Assembly (NCBI GenBank): GCA_030268105.1
Contig: BSDZ01000005.1
Location: 620,001 to 684,000 of the forward strand
Reading direction: 5' to 3'
Origin: Volvox africanus
Taxonomy: Eukaryota; Chlorophyta; Chlorophyceae; Chlamydomonadales; Volvocaceae
Length of the DNA: 64,000 bases
Positions 31,581-53,247 of this stretch are shown here, piece by piece. Every line of letters begins with the position of its first letter. Position 1 is the stretch's first letter. The position numbers and the translations under genes were made by a program. Below the pieces are notes generated by a model. It was not told the origin of the DNA, made no database searches, and was given only the letters and a program-made list of their open reading frames with translations.

Positions 31581-33279
31581 ATGAACAAGCATCAGCGTAT
31601 CCACAACGGCACAAATCCACATCGTCCAGCCTGGCCCAAGCAAAGCCACGGCAAACTCTGTGACCACTTAAGCCACTACAGCGAGAAAGGTAAGGGCCCG
31701 TACAACTTCGTCAATTTGGAAGCGACGAACCCCATCAGGATGTCCCAGGCCCAGGAGCCCAGCGCTTCCCTGCAACAGGTGAGGTGTGCGGGTATGGATT
31801 CCGGAAACCCAGTTGCTTCTGCAGAATGAATTGCTTTCATAGCAGTGCACTTTCAGCGCCTCGCTCGTAGTTGTTTGCGCCCGTATCGGGACGTCTTGGA
31901 GGTATAATGTCTGCTCACACAGCCAAGGGAGCGCCTACTTAGCGGTGCATAAAGTGTCTTGACGGAACGATAGCCCGGGTCTTCATAACGGTGGCTGGCG
32001 TTGTGTTGTGTGGCCCGGCGAGGCGTTTAAAAGCGCCTTCTGTTGGCCTGTTTTATTCTTCGGCCTGTTTGAATGCGGCGCGATATTGGGATGCTCGCAA
32101 CGCGCCAAGCGTCCCGTAGATATACGGTGCCTTACTGTCCGTAAGGGGCGACAAGTCATGCGTGCGGTCCAACCTTTCAAGCCATTACAGACACGGCAAA
32201 AGTAGTGCCGCCGTCGTGCCAGGTCATTTTTTGTAAATCTGCTAGGACGACATTCTAGTCTCATTGGAAACAAGTAAAAACTTGAAATCTAAATTTGTTG
32301 TTGTCGTAAGAGAAAGGACATGCAGGTAGATGGCTAGGTTTATTCCGGGGCAGCACCTGGCAGCACCGGGACAGTGGAGCACTTGCGAAGCGACTAACTC
32401 CTGCCGGTTGAACTTCGTTTTCCACATCCCGTTTGTTCCTCACTGTATGCCCTCACCAAACATTGTTCTCCTGCACGCGGGCTGGTGGACGTACCATCGG
32501 ACGACCTCTTTTTACTTCCAGCTGCAGCAGCCCACCGACGAACCCAAGGTCCTCGGCGGCGGCAACATGGATCCCACGAACCCCCTGGCTGGGCTGGAGA
32601 ACCCCGAAGCTGAGGCCAAGGCCATTGAAATGGGTAAGCGAAAGGGGTGGGCTGGATAGCCACCCTGCTCGTTCTCATCGAGTAGGTTGAATCTGAAAGT
32701 CCGTCGTGAAGCAAGTATCGGCCGCCGCGGCTCTTCTGTCTCCGCCAGGACTATGGGTGTGTGTGATAAGGGAGCAGCGCGCGTGAGGGCATTGTTTGGG
32801 GTGCGGCTTCATACGCGCTGTGGTTGTGTTTTACTTCATTCACGAGCAATCGGCAGTTGACTCATGAGGCGCGAATCTGTGACTGCATTTGCGTGTGGTG
32901 CGGACGGCCGCTCTGTTGTTGCATGTGTCAGTCCGGTGATGCAAAGTCCAGTGTGCACAATTAATGTATCATAAATTGCTTGAATGCGCTCGTTCATGTT
33001 GTAGCAGAGACGTTATTGTACCTTGTCATCCTGAAATCCTGTGCGACACAATGATGTGCTGCGGTGCGCGTTGTGTTGCTATGGCCCTTGTTTATCCCTT
33101 GCGCAGGGGCTTCGATTGCTAGTCAGGGCCCACCGCCAGAGCTTAGTGAGGAGTCCATCACAGAGCCCCCAAGTAGCGGGAGCCAGAACGACGAGGCCGG
33201 CGGCGGTTCTCAACCGGCCACACAGCGCGAGACCGTGCAGGAGAGTGGTTCACAGCCAGCGCCTGGCTCACAGGCTTGA
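31581..33279 (+). CDS. Unidentified small gene, three 3' exons inferred
   Basis: Three plus-strand segments join in phase: 31581-31779 (ends SASLQQ then GTGAGG), 32522-32633 (preceded by TTTTTACTTCCAG, begins LQQPTDEPKVLGGG and contains MDPTNPLAGLENPEAEAKAIEMG, ends at GTAAGC) and 33107-33279 (after TTGCGCAG, ASIASQGPPPELSEESI, ends in TGA). The deduced C-terminus is hydrophilic, rich in Gln, Glu, Pro, Ser and Gly, and probably disordered. No domain or family is recognised. The last two exons are supported by good splice sites and phase; the first is weaker and the true 5' end is unknown. Confidence 0.45.
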
Positions 33280-33762
33280 GAGCGTCAACCGGCAACAGCG
33301 TATCGCTGTATCCGTGGACTGGAATTTTTGGCATTTATTGAAAAGTGTTGGTGAATTAAGTTGAAGATCCGCTTCGCACGTGCTTGTGATTGCGGAGAAT
33401 CTGAATCATATTGTTGTGTAATAACGCTAGGGTTCTTCTGTAACCCTGCGTGGGTAGAAGCCCTTGGGGACATTGCGGCCCGAACTGCCTGGAAACAGCT
33501 GCATGGAAAGTCGATGCATGCATGCACAACAATCTGACCTTAACACACATTCAAAGCGCACACGTAAGCCAAGAATTTTCTGCATGTTACGAGGAAGTTG
33601 AAGAGGAATGAATAGGAAATTTTTAAGGTTGTGAAAGAAAACACCAAGCAGATGCATGTACAATCTCAGATGAATACCTTGACCAGAATATACATGGAGA
33701 GCCATTGAGTGCGCGCCATGGACCATCCTGAAAGCCACACCGTGTCCTGTCCACCGTGCTCA

Positions 33763-34030
33763 TCGTCCCACTTCCAGTTCCAATAGATGATTCATCATAT
33801 CTTTGCGAATACCAGTGAATAATCGCAGATCCTTAGAGTAAAGCTCATTAAATAAGTCCTTGGATACATAACCTTTATCGTCAAATAATTTGCCATATAA
33901 TCCTTTTGTTATACCAGAAACAGCAGATAAATCACTGGCATTTCCCTTAGTAATTTTAATAGCCATAATCTCTCCTTTATTGTTAATAATTAAATGTAAT
34001 TTAAATCCCATGAACCATCCATAACTGATC
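33763..34030 (-). pseudogene. Fragment of a bacterial IS982-family transposase
   Basis: The minus strand encodes about 88 residues matching the middle/C-terminal part of IS982-family DDE transposases (DDE_Tnp_1_3 type): SYGWFMGFKLHLIINNKG, EIMAIKITKGNASDLS, GKLFDDKGYVSKDLF, LFTGIRKDM. The Asp of DDKGY corresponds to one of the catalytic acidic residues. Full-length members are about 290 residues, so roughly a third survives, without terminal inverted repeats. The segment is AT-rich compared with its surroundings, as expected of a bacterial donor. The upstream part of the same frame is host repeat DNA, not transposase. The gene is certainly non-functional. The best-known relatives are in Rickettsiales and Legionella, which suggests a donor endosymbiont. 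Confidence 0.85.
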
Positions 34031-34057
34031 CAGGATAATCCTGATCCAGGATTGCGG

Positions 34058-34305
34058 TGTGGGTTAGGACACTGACGGTAGTTGATTAGTCTTGAGTAGT
34101 AACGTGATATGGTGAGTTCGTAATGCTGCGCAGTGGAGTGCAGCGTCACTGCGTTTCTTGAGCCCCCGGCTATCTGATTACCTCGAATGCAGTCAGACAG
34201 TCTTCCAGAAGCAGTTATAAGATACATAGGAATTCTTTTGGCGTTGGACGATATGTATAGGACTTACAATGGAGCCCGAAGAGCTGATTGAAATGTTTCA
34301 GCGTC
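34058..34305 (+). repeat. Dispersed repeat adjoining the IS982 fragment
   Basis: This ~250-bp sequence recurs in reverse at about 53470-53716 and again, shorter, at 53829-54026. In those copies it ends at the same CCTAACCCACAC boundary but is followed by other DNA instead of the IS982 fragment. It includes a short ATG frame MEPEELIEMFQR. Nature unknown; it may be part of an older mobile element. Confidence 0.7.
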
Positions 34306-34329
34306 AAATAGGCAATAGTCAAACTGCCT

Positions 34330-34562
34330 CTGACGGTTGGGGAATCGTACCAACCGCCCGTGTGTGAGTGAGCGGCGCATACACAATGCAGTTAGACAGT
34401 TGGAAGCGCCCGCCGGCTGTACGGCGTGAAGTGCGGTGCCACATCAGAGGGAATGGGTAGCATGTTGCTTCCACTGATGTGGAATTGAGCAAATTTAGCG
34501 GTTGGCACGGTGATGGTTGTGGCGGGCGAGGCGGTGCTACAGGTAGGAGGTTGGGGTTCAGG
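34330..34562 (-). pseudogene. Stray copy of the first well-supported OYE/OPR exon
   Basis: The minus strand matches the OYE gene exon at 42013-42297 and its splice acceptor (CTGTAGCACCGCCTCGCCC). The deduced peptide keeps LPIPSDVAPHFTPYS but has a deletion and frameshift in the FTPYSLSGGRFQLSNR region and breaks off near the VGTIPQPS codons. The copy is orphaned, without other exons, and is a duplicated pseudo-exon. Confidence 0.8.
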
Positions 34563-35199
34563 GATGGAGGAAAAAGCGGATGGATGCATGGTGTGGCAGC
34601 GGTGGTAGCGGCGGGCGATAGAAGTAGTCATCACCAGCGTCCGTCATTAACAACGGCACAATGTGGTCTGCTCCCGCCGGTCAGATCGCAAGTCATCCAT
34701 TCGGATCACGATTGTGTGTGTTTTCACCTCTTTTCCCTCTTCGCATCATGCATGCAGCGTTTCATTGCAACGCCTATGCATTATTTTGTTTTCAATTTCA
34801 TGAAACCCGACAAATGCGCACATGTGCTGCTGAACGAAGTCGATTGGGGTGAATGGATGAGGTGAAGTTTCATGCCTCTACCTAGCAGGGAGAAGCACCC
34901 AGGTAGGGTTCCCCATCTTACCGCAGGTTAGTGGGCCGCTGGCGGTTGAGCATGCACTGCCACCACCCGGCCCGTAATGCTTACATATTCCACCGAACCT
35001 CTACGTTCTGATTCGTTACAACGGGATAGCTGTGTGGGAGGGTGCGCAATTTCTGGCACACGCATGCCGAACGGGGTATTTCCATGCAGCACCACTTACA
35101 GCCTTGGCGGCCTTAAAACTGCCGCTATACATGACACGCCATCCATATTCGCAAGTGAAGTGAGGACTACCTGCTGCTAACCGTATTCTTAAAGAAACC
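34563..35199. other. No feature recognised
   Basis: Short broken frames on both strands, with no motif or long repeat seen. Confidence 0.4.
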
Positions 35200-35830
35200 T
35201 TAAGCCATTACATTAATACCCTACTAGTAGCTGCTGAAATTGCAATCAATAGCAGGTACCAGAAGTCAATGAAAACGACCCCGTTTATGTTAAACTATGG
35301 GTAACATCCACTCACTCCCCTAAGTGTGGATATCTCCACCCCTAACCTAACTACCCACAACTCTAACCTACGCTTGAAAGAAGCAATGTGCAATGCTAAG
35401 AATTGACTTGAGGAGGCGCAGGCCAAGCAGAAACATTTTGCAAATTGCACCCCTGCTTCTTATAACCCTGAGGATCTTGTTCTCCTCAACCTCAGGACTT
35501 GATTGCACTCAACTGCAACACGTAAATTCCTCCCTTGTTGGTTGGTCCATTCCCTATAACGGAAAGTATTGGGAACGCTGCTTATAAACTTCGGCTCCCA
35601 CCCACTTGGCAAATCCACCCGGTTCGCAGTTTTGCAGATTTCCCTTCTTCGAACGTGGAAAGACGATGGGCGTAACCCCACCCCACCACCACCGGAACTG
35701 ATCAACTTGAACACGAAGAACCCAAGAACCCAAGAAACCGGGCAAGACACCCTCCCACTATCATATTAAATGGATGGGTTACGGTGTTGAATTAAACACC
35801 TGGGAGCCAGCTCCCTGGGAGCAATGTAAC
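35200..35830 (+). pseudogene. Decayed Ty3 integrase C-terminus and chromodomain
   Basis: With stops and shifts, the plus strand reads AEIAINSRYQKSMKTTPFML, NYG, HPLTPL, LEEAQAKQKHFAN, YNPEDLVLL and finally a WMGY...LNTWEPA chromodomain remnant near 35775-35810. This is the order seen at the end of chromoviral Pol. It belongs to a family different from A and B. Confidence 0.6.
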
Positions 35831-35906
35831 CAATTGCCCGCAAGCACTTGATGACTATTGGGCTGTCAGGCAGAACACAGACCCTTGACGGCGTGCTCTT
35901 TCTGTA

Positions 35907-35995
35907 TGATGAACATCCAAGTCAGAGGTCTTGAGCTACTTGTGATGCTGCTAATCCGAGCTAGCCAGTACCCAATCCCTAACCCAAAATACGGT
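35907..35995 (+). repeat. Repeat with inverted partner at 59724-59817
   Basis: About 90 bp, including TGATGAACATCCAAGTCA, TCTTGAGCTACTTGTGATG and CAGTACCCAATCCCTAACC, recur in reverse complement beyond the far end of the inverted duplication. Confidence 0.75.
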
Positions 35996-37933
35996 GTACG
36001 GACCCCACGTATTGTATAGTCCACGTAGAGCCCGACACTTGACCGGGAGACATAGCTGGTGAATCACAATCGAAGTCGGAATCAGTATTTCATTAGGCGA
36101 ACCGCAAAATAACATATTCTTTGTCATTCATCAATTTAAGGTGTTCACGAGATCGTGATTCATTTTTAACCATCCGTCTGAATGAAATGTTTTGCCCTAT
36201 GGGTTGAAAACTGCGATCCAGGCTGACGATATAACTCTGATACTACATAACAATGGAGGGACGTAAGGCAAAGCGTGCGCGAGCTGAGCCGGCAACGACT
36301 GCCCAGCTTGCTGACAGCGAATATACCGTTTCTGGCTTCTTGCGGTCATGGGCTTGGAAGAGAGAGCACAGGTATCAACTTATCAAGATATCTCCCCCCA
36401 CGGTTGTGAAAGCGAAAGCCGAAGCTCGTTTTGCGTATGTGTTAGCGCAGGCCTGACCGCGACCGCTTTCAGCGGCCTTACGTGCACTCCTTAAAAATCC
36501 CAAAAAGCGGGCCAACTGAAGATGAAGGCATCATCAAGCTTACAATTGAGCAGGTGCAGCTTTACCTGAGGCTTCATAATTGTACGGCGGGGCAGCATCA
36601 TGGGACGGAAAAGCGGCAGGGCGGTCAGTGAAGGGCTAGTTGATATCGGGACTGCAGTTAACTTGTCGGTCTGTTCATTTGGAGGCCTCATTGCTAGCAA
36701 TTTCCCCTCCAAATAATGACCCCTCCAAATGATCTCATTCCATTCAGGGTTTTAAGGGGGTAGCCGATTATTCCGGGGGTAGCCGAAGCCCCAAAACTTC
36801 CTTTCGCGGAGCACCCCCGGAACCCTGATTGCGTAGACCCTAAAATGTTCCGGGGTCCCCCGAAACCTACAAAATAAAACGTTTTGGCACAGGGCACAGA
36901 GGATATCGCTTCATATATCCCATAGTATACATTTATATCCTATATATATCACACGATAAATTTTTATCCAATCCAGGTTTACAAATTTGGTTGTGGTGAG
37001 TACGAAATAATTGAGACTCTAGGACATCCTAACCTGCTATCCAAAGTCCTCTCAACCGTGATGAGACCACCTTCCCCACCCATCTCTTCCTCTGCTTCGT
37101 CTCCTCCTCCCCCTCCAAGCTCTCCTCCCCCTCCCCCTCCCCCTCCACATCCACATCCATCTCGGCACCTCCACGCATTTCACCAGGCTCATCATCCAAT
37201 CGAAACAACTGCGCTGCACTTGCCCCCTTACACAGTGATGAAGCTTGGCCTTACTTATTGTTGTCTTACTCATCGTTATACTTATCGGGTCACATGAATG
37301 CGCACTGCCTTCACTACCATGGCTACCACTGCATGTTGCTTGATAAAGGCAGGTGATGAATTCCTACGTGACAAGCTTTACGGGAAATGTTATTTTATAC
37401 AGCTGTTCAAAACACTGAATGTTTACAGCTATAATGAGTTTCCTAAGTTTGAAGCTGCCATAAGCGAGGCACCGGAGTTATTAGTCGTTCCGGAACTAGA
37501 CCTTGCTTTTGCCAAAAACTTTGCGGGCAAACCCAGGAAAACGTTCCTTCTTCAGGGGGACATGTTTTTGCCCCCGGAAACTCACGCCTCGCGCGGCAAA
37601 GAAGTCTCGGGGGCCCCTGAAGGGGACCGAATGACACCTTTCCGGCATATTTAAAAAGAGCCAAAAACTCTCCGGTCCCGTCCCGTCCTGTTCTGGTTGA
37701 AGTTCCATGATTCTGTTGTGTTGTATTGTATTGTATCGTGTTGTGTTGTGTTGTGTTGTGGGGCCAAAAAAGGCTCCTAAGGGCCCTACCGCTTCTGTTG
37801 CCCTCTAGGTTTGTATCCATTTTATCTCCCTCCTCGTCGAATGGGCATATTGACGTGTTCCGTGTTTGGCAGAACACGATAAATGCAGAATTCTAATTGT
37901 CTGTCGAAGGCTCTCAACATTTCATTATCTTAA
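35996..37933. other. Mostly non-genic; two unassigned frames
   Basis: An ATG frame at 36253-36456 (67 residues, basic start MEGRKAKRARAE) and a frame at 37298-37654 (118 residues) are open but match nothing known. The second runs into a G/C-rich stretch (AACGTTCC, GGGGGCCCC) also hinted at around 36750-36880, suggesting repeat DNA. A pyrimidine tract (CCCCCTCC units) lies at 37083-37150. Confidence 0.35.
37710..37761 (+). repeat. TTGTG/TTGTA pentanucleotide microsatellite
   Basis: Tandem pentamers run from TTGTGTTGTATTGTA through TTGTGTTGTG to the G-run at 37760. Confidence 0.85.
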
Positions 37934-38938
37934 CTCCAACTTGAGGGTAGCAACGATGTAACCCATGAGTTACGGTGTTATGAACTGCTACCCCCTGGCT
38001 GTGGAAACGCACACGTCGTAAGGAACTCGTCCACAAAGGATGCAGCCATCATTAACGCACACATCCTTTCTAATCCCGCACGACTATCGCCCCCATTCCC
38101 CTCCTTATCGCCATACAAATGTGTTCATCTGTCGTACAACACCTACCAGACAAGCTTCCGCGGGGCAGAAGGTTTCGCCTCCACCGTTTGGGACTCCTCC
38201 ATTGTAGTGGCCAAGTTGCTGGAGCGAAATCCGGATCTTGTGGTGGGACGTGCCGTACTGGACCTCTCGGCAGGTTGTGGCCTAGCGGCAATTGCCGCAG
38301 CGCGGCTTGGCGCGCGCCATACAGTGGCTACGGATCTCGGCCCAAATCTCCCTCTATTGCGGCGGAATTGCGAACGCAATGGTGGGTCCAACCATCGGTA
38401 TATTTTAAAATCCAAATCAAAACACAGTATTTCAACGCGCTGTGCAGTATTACGTCCTACTCGGGCATGCGTTGCTCTTTTATGCAAGCACAGTCCTCTG
38501 CATGCTTCACAATTCTTTGACTCACTGTGTCATGGTGTGCTATGCTTGTGCTGTGTAGGGGCTGCTGTGGATGTAATGGAGCACTGGTGGGGCTCGGACA
38601 CAACACCATTGCTACAGGGCGGTGGTTTCAGTTCATCAAGGACAGAAGCACCAACTGACCTGGCCATGAAAGCCACGCAGGCAGCAGCATCACCCAATGC
38701 TGCGACATCCCTAGCAGAAGCAGGCGCGGCGGCAGCGGCATCAGAAGACGCTTCAGGAGGGTACAGGGGACGAGAGGGAGAGGCAGCGGAATGCGGGGAA
38801 GGAAGGCTGAGAAGGGAAGTTCAAGAGAGGAGAGGCGAGAGAGAAGGGCTGGACCTGGTCATTGCTTGTGGTGAGTTGCCGGTAGTGAGCGGCCCAATAT
38901 TGGGGCGGAAGGGAAAGGCTCCCGAAAATGTGTGACAG

Positions 38939-48399
<9,461 letters not shown>

Positions 48400-48421
48400 A
48401 AACCCAAACCCTAAACCCTAA
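48400..48421 (+). repeat. Telomere-like heptamers
   Basis: AAACCCAAACCCTAAACCCTAA, i.e. about two and a half units of the plant/algal CCCTAAA repeat with one variant, at the left edge of a pseudo-exon. Confidence 0.7.
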
Positions 48422-48532
48422 CGCCCCGCTCAATAAGATCGACAAGAACATGTTTTACGCACCCAACATGAAGGGCTACATCAACTAACTGACCCTGGAG
48501 GAACTGCAGGTGCGGAGCTCACAGGCGCATTA
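48422..48532 (+). pseudogene. Degenerate copy of the last OYE exon
   Basis: It reads APLNKIDKNMFYAPNMKGYI, then an in-frame TAA where the functional gene has the DYP codons, then LTLEELQVRSSQA and TAA. It is alignable to the exon at 47026-47182 from the APLN motif to the stop but clearly diverged, so this duplication is much older than the palindrome. The upstream half of the exon is replaced by the telomere-like heptamers. Confidence 0.85.
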
Positions 48533-48974
48533 AATTTTTGTTGATGACGGGGAAAGATCCCAGCGGTTCGGGATATTGTGGCTGTGGCTGTGGTTGTGGT
48601 TGCAGGAATAACAATTATAGCGGAATTTCGAATAAGAGATCCTATATGTAGCTGGACGCACGCAGGGCTTGAGCAATATTCTCTTAGAAGTCGGTAAAAC
48701 AGGAGGCAACAGGAAAGCTAGAGCATGAGCCTCGAGACAGGGGAGACACACAACATCAAATGAACCAATACCGTACAAGTTTGCTGTTTGGTTAAAGAAT
48801 AGTGCATATGGGACGTGTATATGGGACTCGATATCGTGCATATGGGACTCGATATGACCAACATGTGTTGAGCAGAGGCTTGCCGCGGCTCCGTGTTGGA
48901 GAAAGCTGTAATGTTCGCGCTCTATGTGTTGCTGCTATAATCGGATGGAAACGCTCTGACTGGAAGTGTAGACG

Positions 48975-49095
48975 TAGACACACATCCTGGGGTGTCTACG
49001 TCTACGGGTAGTTGTGTCACGGATGGACCGTGTATGGCATCTTCCGATCGGACTTTGCTTATCATGCGGATATGACCTGATACAGGGAGATACAG
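48975..49095 (+). repeat. Diverged short LTR-like repeat
   Basis: Contains CATCCTGGGGTGTCTACG, ACGGATGGACC, CATCTTCCGATCGGAC and GGGAGATACAGGGAG, in the same order as the repeats at 26520 and 30499. Confidence 0.45.
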
Positions 49096-49664
49096 GGAGT
49101 GACGCACTCAACGGAGGGGGAACAACGCCAACACGAGATCTGCAGCACCTGTTCCTCTGCACACGCTGCTAGTTATTGCACACAACGTAACAGAACCACC
49201 TGAAAGACACAGTCTGTATTATTATTTTGTCGTCTGGCACAATAGGGGGCTGAATTTAACTACTCCCCTATTCGAAGTGCATCTGCTAAACCCCCCGGCC
49301 GGTCAGTGGCGAGCCGGTCAGATTATAAATTTCCAGCTTACAGCTCTCCTGCACCATTCATAATGGATGAATGTCCTGGATAGCAAACATAAATGTTTCG
49401 GATCGACGAGCCCCCCAATAAGCCCGACCATATGAATAATACATCCGCCGACTCAATAGCTGATTTGCACAGCCAGAGTTTGGCTCCAGGCCGCCAGCCT
49501 GCCTATGAACATGAACGGAAGCGTGTGAGGGTTGAACAGTTGAAATGGAGGCCGGGACCCGGGTCCCAAGAACCCACCAGGAGTTGATCCGAGGCGCAGC
49601 AGTGCCCCTTAAGCCGTGCAATGGCTCCGCGGGTCCCCGAGGCCGTCACTCCTTATCTCCATTA

Positions 49665-52600
49665 TCAATGCTTCACACCTCGATCCGATTCCAGCAGCGG
49701 TCCTAATCCTCGTTCCAGAAGGCTCAGTCGGGCTCGACAGGGCACCCACGTAGCCCCTCCCATGGCGGTGGCTGCGGCACTCTCCAACCGACGATTCACT
49801 TCCAGGGCTTGCTCCAGGCTGACACCTTTTGGCGGAACTATCACCACCATCCCCCGAGCTCTCACCGTATCCCCCAGCGGCAGATGTTCACTGGCATAGA
49901 TATGATCCTTAATACTGTTATTTTCATTCTCATAATCATTCTCATAATCATTTTCGTCATCGTTATCGTCGTTGCAATCTATCGGTCCTCTGTCTGTTGT
50001 CGGTGATGATAATGCGGGTGACGACGATGGCAACGGTGTTGATGGCGACGGGCGTACTGATGACGGCGGCGGCGGTAATGCTGTCCCAAACGCGGCGCAG
50101 CATTCCTCAAGCTCCTGTAGTATCGCTTCGGGGTTTATGAGAGTAGGGACGTATTGCGGATGGGCATCACGCTCAAGTGCACGAATTGCATCCATTGCAG
50201 ATGTGTCCTTTTTGCTACTGTGGAACCCTTCCATCACTTCGCGTCCCAAGTCCATAAGGCCCGGCGGAGCTTTACCAGCGAAAATGCCGCCAACGCGGAG
50301 CTCCGTGAGATGCCGAAGCGACCCCAGCGGCTGCAAGGGAAACCAGCCGATGGACAGAAATGGCAGAGGCACACATGAGACAGGTGGTGCCGGCAGACAG
50401 CGTGCGGCAGAGGTTGGGCGCCCGGTGGGCGCTGCAGGTGAGCATGTTGGCGGCCATGCACACGGCTGACGATTATGAGATTGGTGCCGACCGCAAGGCC
50501 CCGAACCCCAACCACTACTCGTCATTCCGCCTGCCTCGTAAGCCTCTGCCCCGTGTCGTCTCCAAAATTGGAGCTGTTTATTGTTTGCAACAATAAATCG
50601 ATATAAGCAAGCTCACCACGTTGTAAATCCACCTTGTTGGCGTGCATCGCTATCTACGCGCACATTTATGCTCCCGCACCCAATACCGGATTGGTGGCGC
50701 ACGCTCACTCAAAATACAGCCGCGACACACCTTCAGGGCGCCCCGTCCCCATTCAGCCAGTTCCACACAACCCAGTGCGAGCCGCTGCAGCTTCGGCAGC
50801 CCCACAACGATCAGGTCAATGGCTCGCTCGTCCACTAGATTGTACGGCAAGTAGAAGCCGTACAGGTCCGGCACGAGGATTGGCAGCCACCGCAGCACCC
50901 GCGCATGATAGGAACCATCCGCAGCACGCAGCGCATCTCGCACAGGGCCTTGCACGTTGTCCTCCTGCCAGCCTGGTGGGGGATAGTTTTCGCCACGCAG
51001 GGGTCTCGGACCCATCAAAAAACGTGTCCCGCAATCTCGGACCTCCCAGGACGGCATCCGGAGAGAGAGCTCCAACCGACTCGCTGTGCACAGATATTGG
51101 CACCACTACGGCAAAAAGGGCGGGGTGAAACGACACCAGGCGTCTTTGCCAGGTTCATCTCTCGATATCAGGTTCATCCCTTGCTATCGAGTCTCAACCT
51201 GTGAATTGTGGAGGAGGTTCCCTGACACGGACTGGACTGATCCGTTGCAAAGGGGTGGGAGCGTAAGCATAAAGATGGGACCGAGCTCATCCAGGAAGCC
51301 TAGACTGGCCGAGGAATCGAGTGGTTTGGTAATTGGATAGGACCGTTTGCCTAGGGACGGGTGCAAGCCACACTTGGAAAAGCTGAACCCGAACGGCCCA
51401 TCTGGGTGCCCTATATCAGCGGGCCAAATGCCTCTGACTATCTCGCGCCAATCTAGGAAATACGGTTAACGACAAAGGGTCAACCAATCATGAGAAGTGG
51501 TGCACCCACCATGGGATGTGGCGACGATGACACATCTGTGATCGATAGCCGCAGCCGCAACCTCGCCGGCAGCTTCATGGAAGCAGCTGCCGCCAGCGGC
51601 TGTGCAGACAGCGGCCGTTGGCTTCCGCCGACATCGTGGCGTTCCAACGACGTAGCAACCTCCCGAAAGGCCTGCCCTACCGATTCAGCAAGTATATGGC
51701 CTGCAGTCTCCGTTCCAAGGGCATTATCTAGGAGACACCGATCAGAGCGGATCCAGCCGCGTAGCTGTAGCACCTCCAGCCGCTGGAGTGACATGCCGGC
51801 CTTCAGAAGTGCCGCCAGAAGCTCCGGACTGCAGACCAGCTTGATGGGCGCCAAGCGACTCGCACTCTTTTCGCGGGCAACTGAAGTGGAGGAGGCGGAG
51901 GAGGAGGCGGAAGAGGAGGCGGCTGTAACTGCGACCATAAATGCGGCAGCACTACTGCCGCTTGCCTGCACCATTGGGGGTTGTATTGGCAAATTCAGGT
52001 CAAGCACTTCAATGCTGCTGTGGTTAGCGGATAGCAGCATGTCGTACAGCTCGCGCAGAATGTTGGCCTTGCCCGGGTTGAGGGCGCTGACCGACCCGTC
52101 CACCGACAGAAGAGAGATGCGCAAAACGCGGAGCGCTGTAAAGCGCTCCAGGGAAGGTGTCTTCAGCTCTTGCTTGCACAAGCCGCCGGCTCCCCAGCTC
52201 GCTGGTAGTAGCTCCAGATCCAGGCGTGTAAGGCCCGTCAAACGGGCCATGCAATAGCACAGATCGATATCGACGGCTGCCCCGCTTAATGCCAGGCTTT
52301 TCAGCTTGGTAAGGTAACCTAAGGAGGCCATCACGCCCGGAGGCAAGCCTGTAGGTTTGGCGCTCTGCAGGCATGAGGGAAGATGAAAGGGAGAGGATGC
52401 GGGGTAAAGTGGGTTTTAAAGCTTCACGTTCTGGTCACAAATCACAAAACCAAAAATTTGGCATCAAACTTCAATTCCCAAAGAAGGTGCCGTCATAACG
52501 CCATCTGCGAACTGAAGGGACACGGTGCGCGTGTAGCAAAATGCCGCTGTGCACCTTTGGGTACTTCCTGTCTCACTATTTTGGACGCACATGCACTGAA

Positions 52601-53247
52601 TCCAGCGGCCGCGCATCGTATAGCTCCAGCTCCCGCAGCATGGCACAGCACCCCAGGGGGGCAAAGGTAAGGCCCGAAAGGGCCCAAGGCGGAGTTGTAT
52701 GCGGCCGGAACATCAGTCCATCGCGGCCGCCGCTGTCGGGAATTGTTGTAGCTTCGTTACGAGTTGTGGGGCCTGGCTCTGATGCATCACCTTCTGAGAG
52801 CCCAATATCACCCCGCTGGACATGAAGCGCGACGAGGGCGGGGCAAGCGCTAGAAAGCGCTTGGATTTGATTCACGTTTAAGCTTTTGCAGTTTGTGAGA
52901 AACAAACGGCGCAAGAAGTGCAGGTTCGATAGGAAAACAGGCCATGTCGGGCTTGACAAGATATTCGTGATTCTGGCGGCTTTATATTGCTGACAAGTGT
53001 TCAAATCAGTCAGAGATATGCTCAATTGCTTGATATTTAAGAACCGGGCTTCATTCCTGTCATTGTTCGGGTGGCCTGCCACGCCACAGATGTCAGTTCC
53101 AGGCACGCCTTCGAGGCTAGAGCAAATGGCACAGGACATCCGATGCGCCCAACGACATGTTAGCCGTAGCATACGCCTTGAGGTGGGCGTAAGCCAATGC
53201 CACACTTGAGTAAATTCATCGCTTGGTAGGTAGTCGAAGCTGACCAT
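49665..53247 (-). CDS. F-box/LRR-like protein, multi-exon
   Basis: The minus-strand gene starts at an ATG (53247; MVSFDYLPSDEFTQVWHWL). The N-terminal ~40 residues have an F-box-like pattern (LPSDEFTQVWHWLTPTSRRM, LRLTCRWAHRM). Exon 1 ends at 52597 (GATTCA|GTGCAT) and joins exon 2 at 52364 in frame. Leucine-rich repeats are visible as LHFLRRLFLTNCKSLNV, LRELELYDARPLDS, LTKLKSLALSGAAVDI, LTGLTRLDLELLP, LEVLQLRGW, LPKLQRLALGCVEL and LRHLTELRVGG, separated by long Ala/Ser-rich inserts. Later exons lie at about 51080-50680 and 50370-49665, and the C-terminal part has an Asp/Asn/Glu-rich acidic run. Exact borders of the last exons are unresolved. Such proteins are commonly substrate receptors of SCF ubiquitin ligases; that role is inference. 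Confidence 0.65.

Noticed and set aside
33763..34227. A complete bacterial gene, or a prokaryotic origin of the window
   Set aside because: Only the lower part of the frame is IS982-like; the upstream part is a host repeat found elsewhere. Neighbouring genes have spliceosomal introns.
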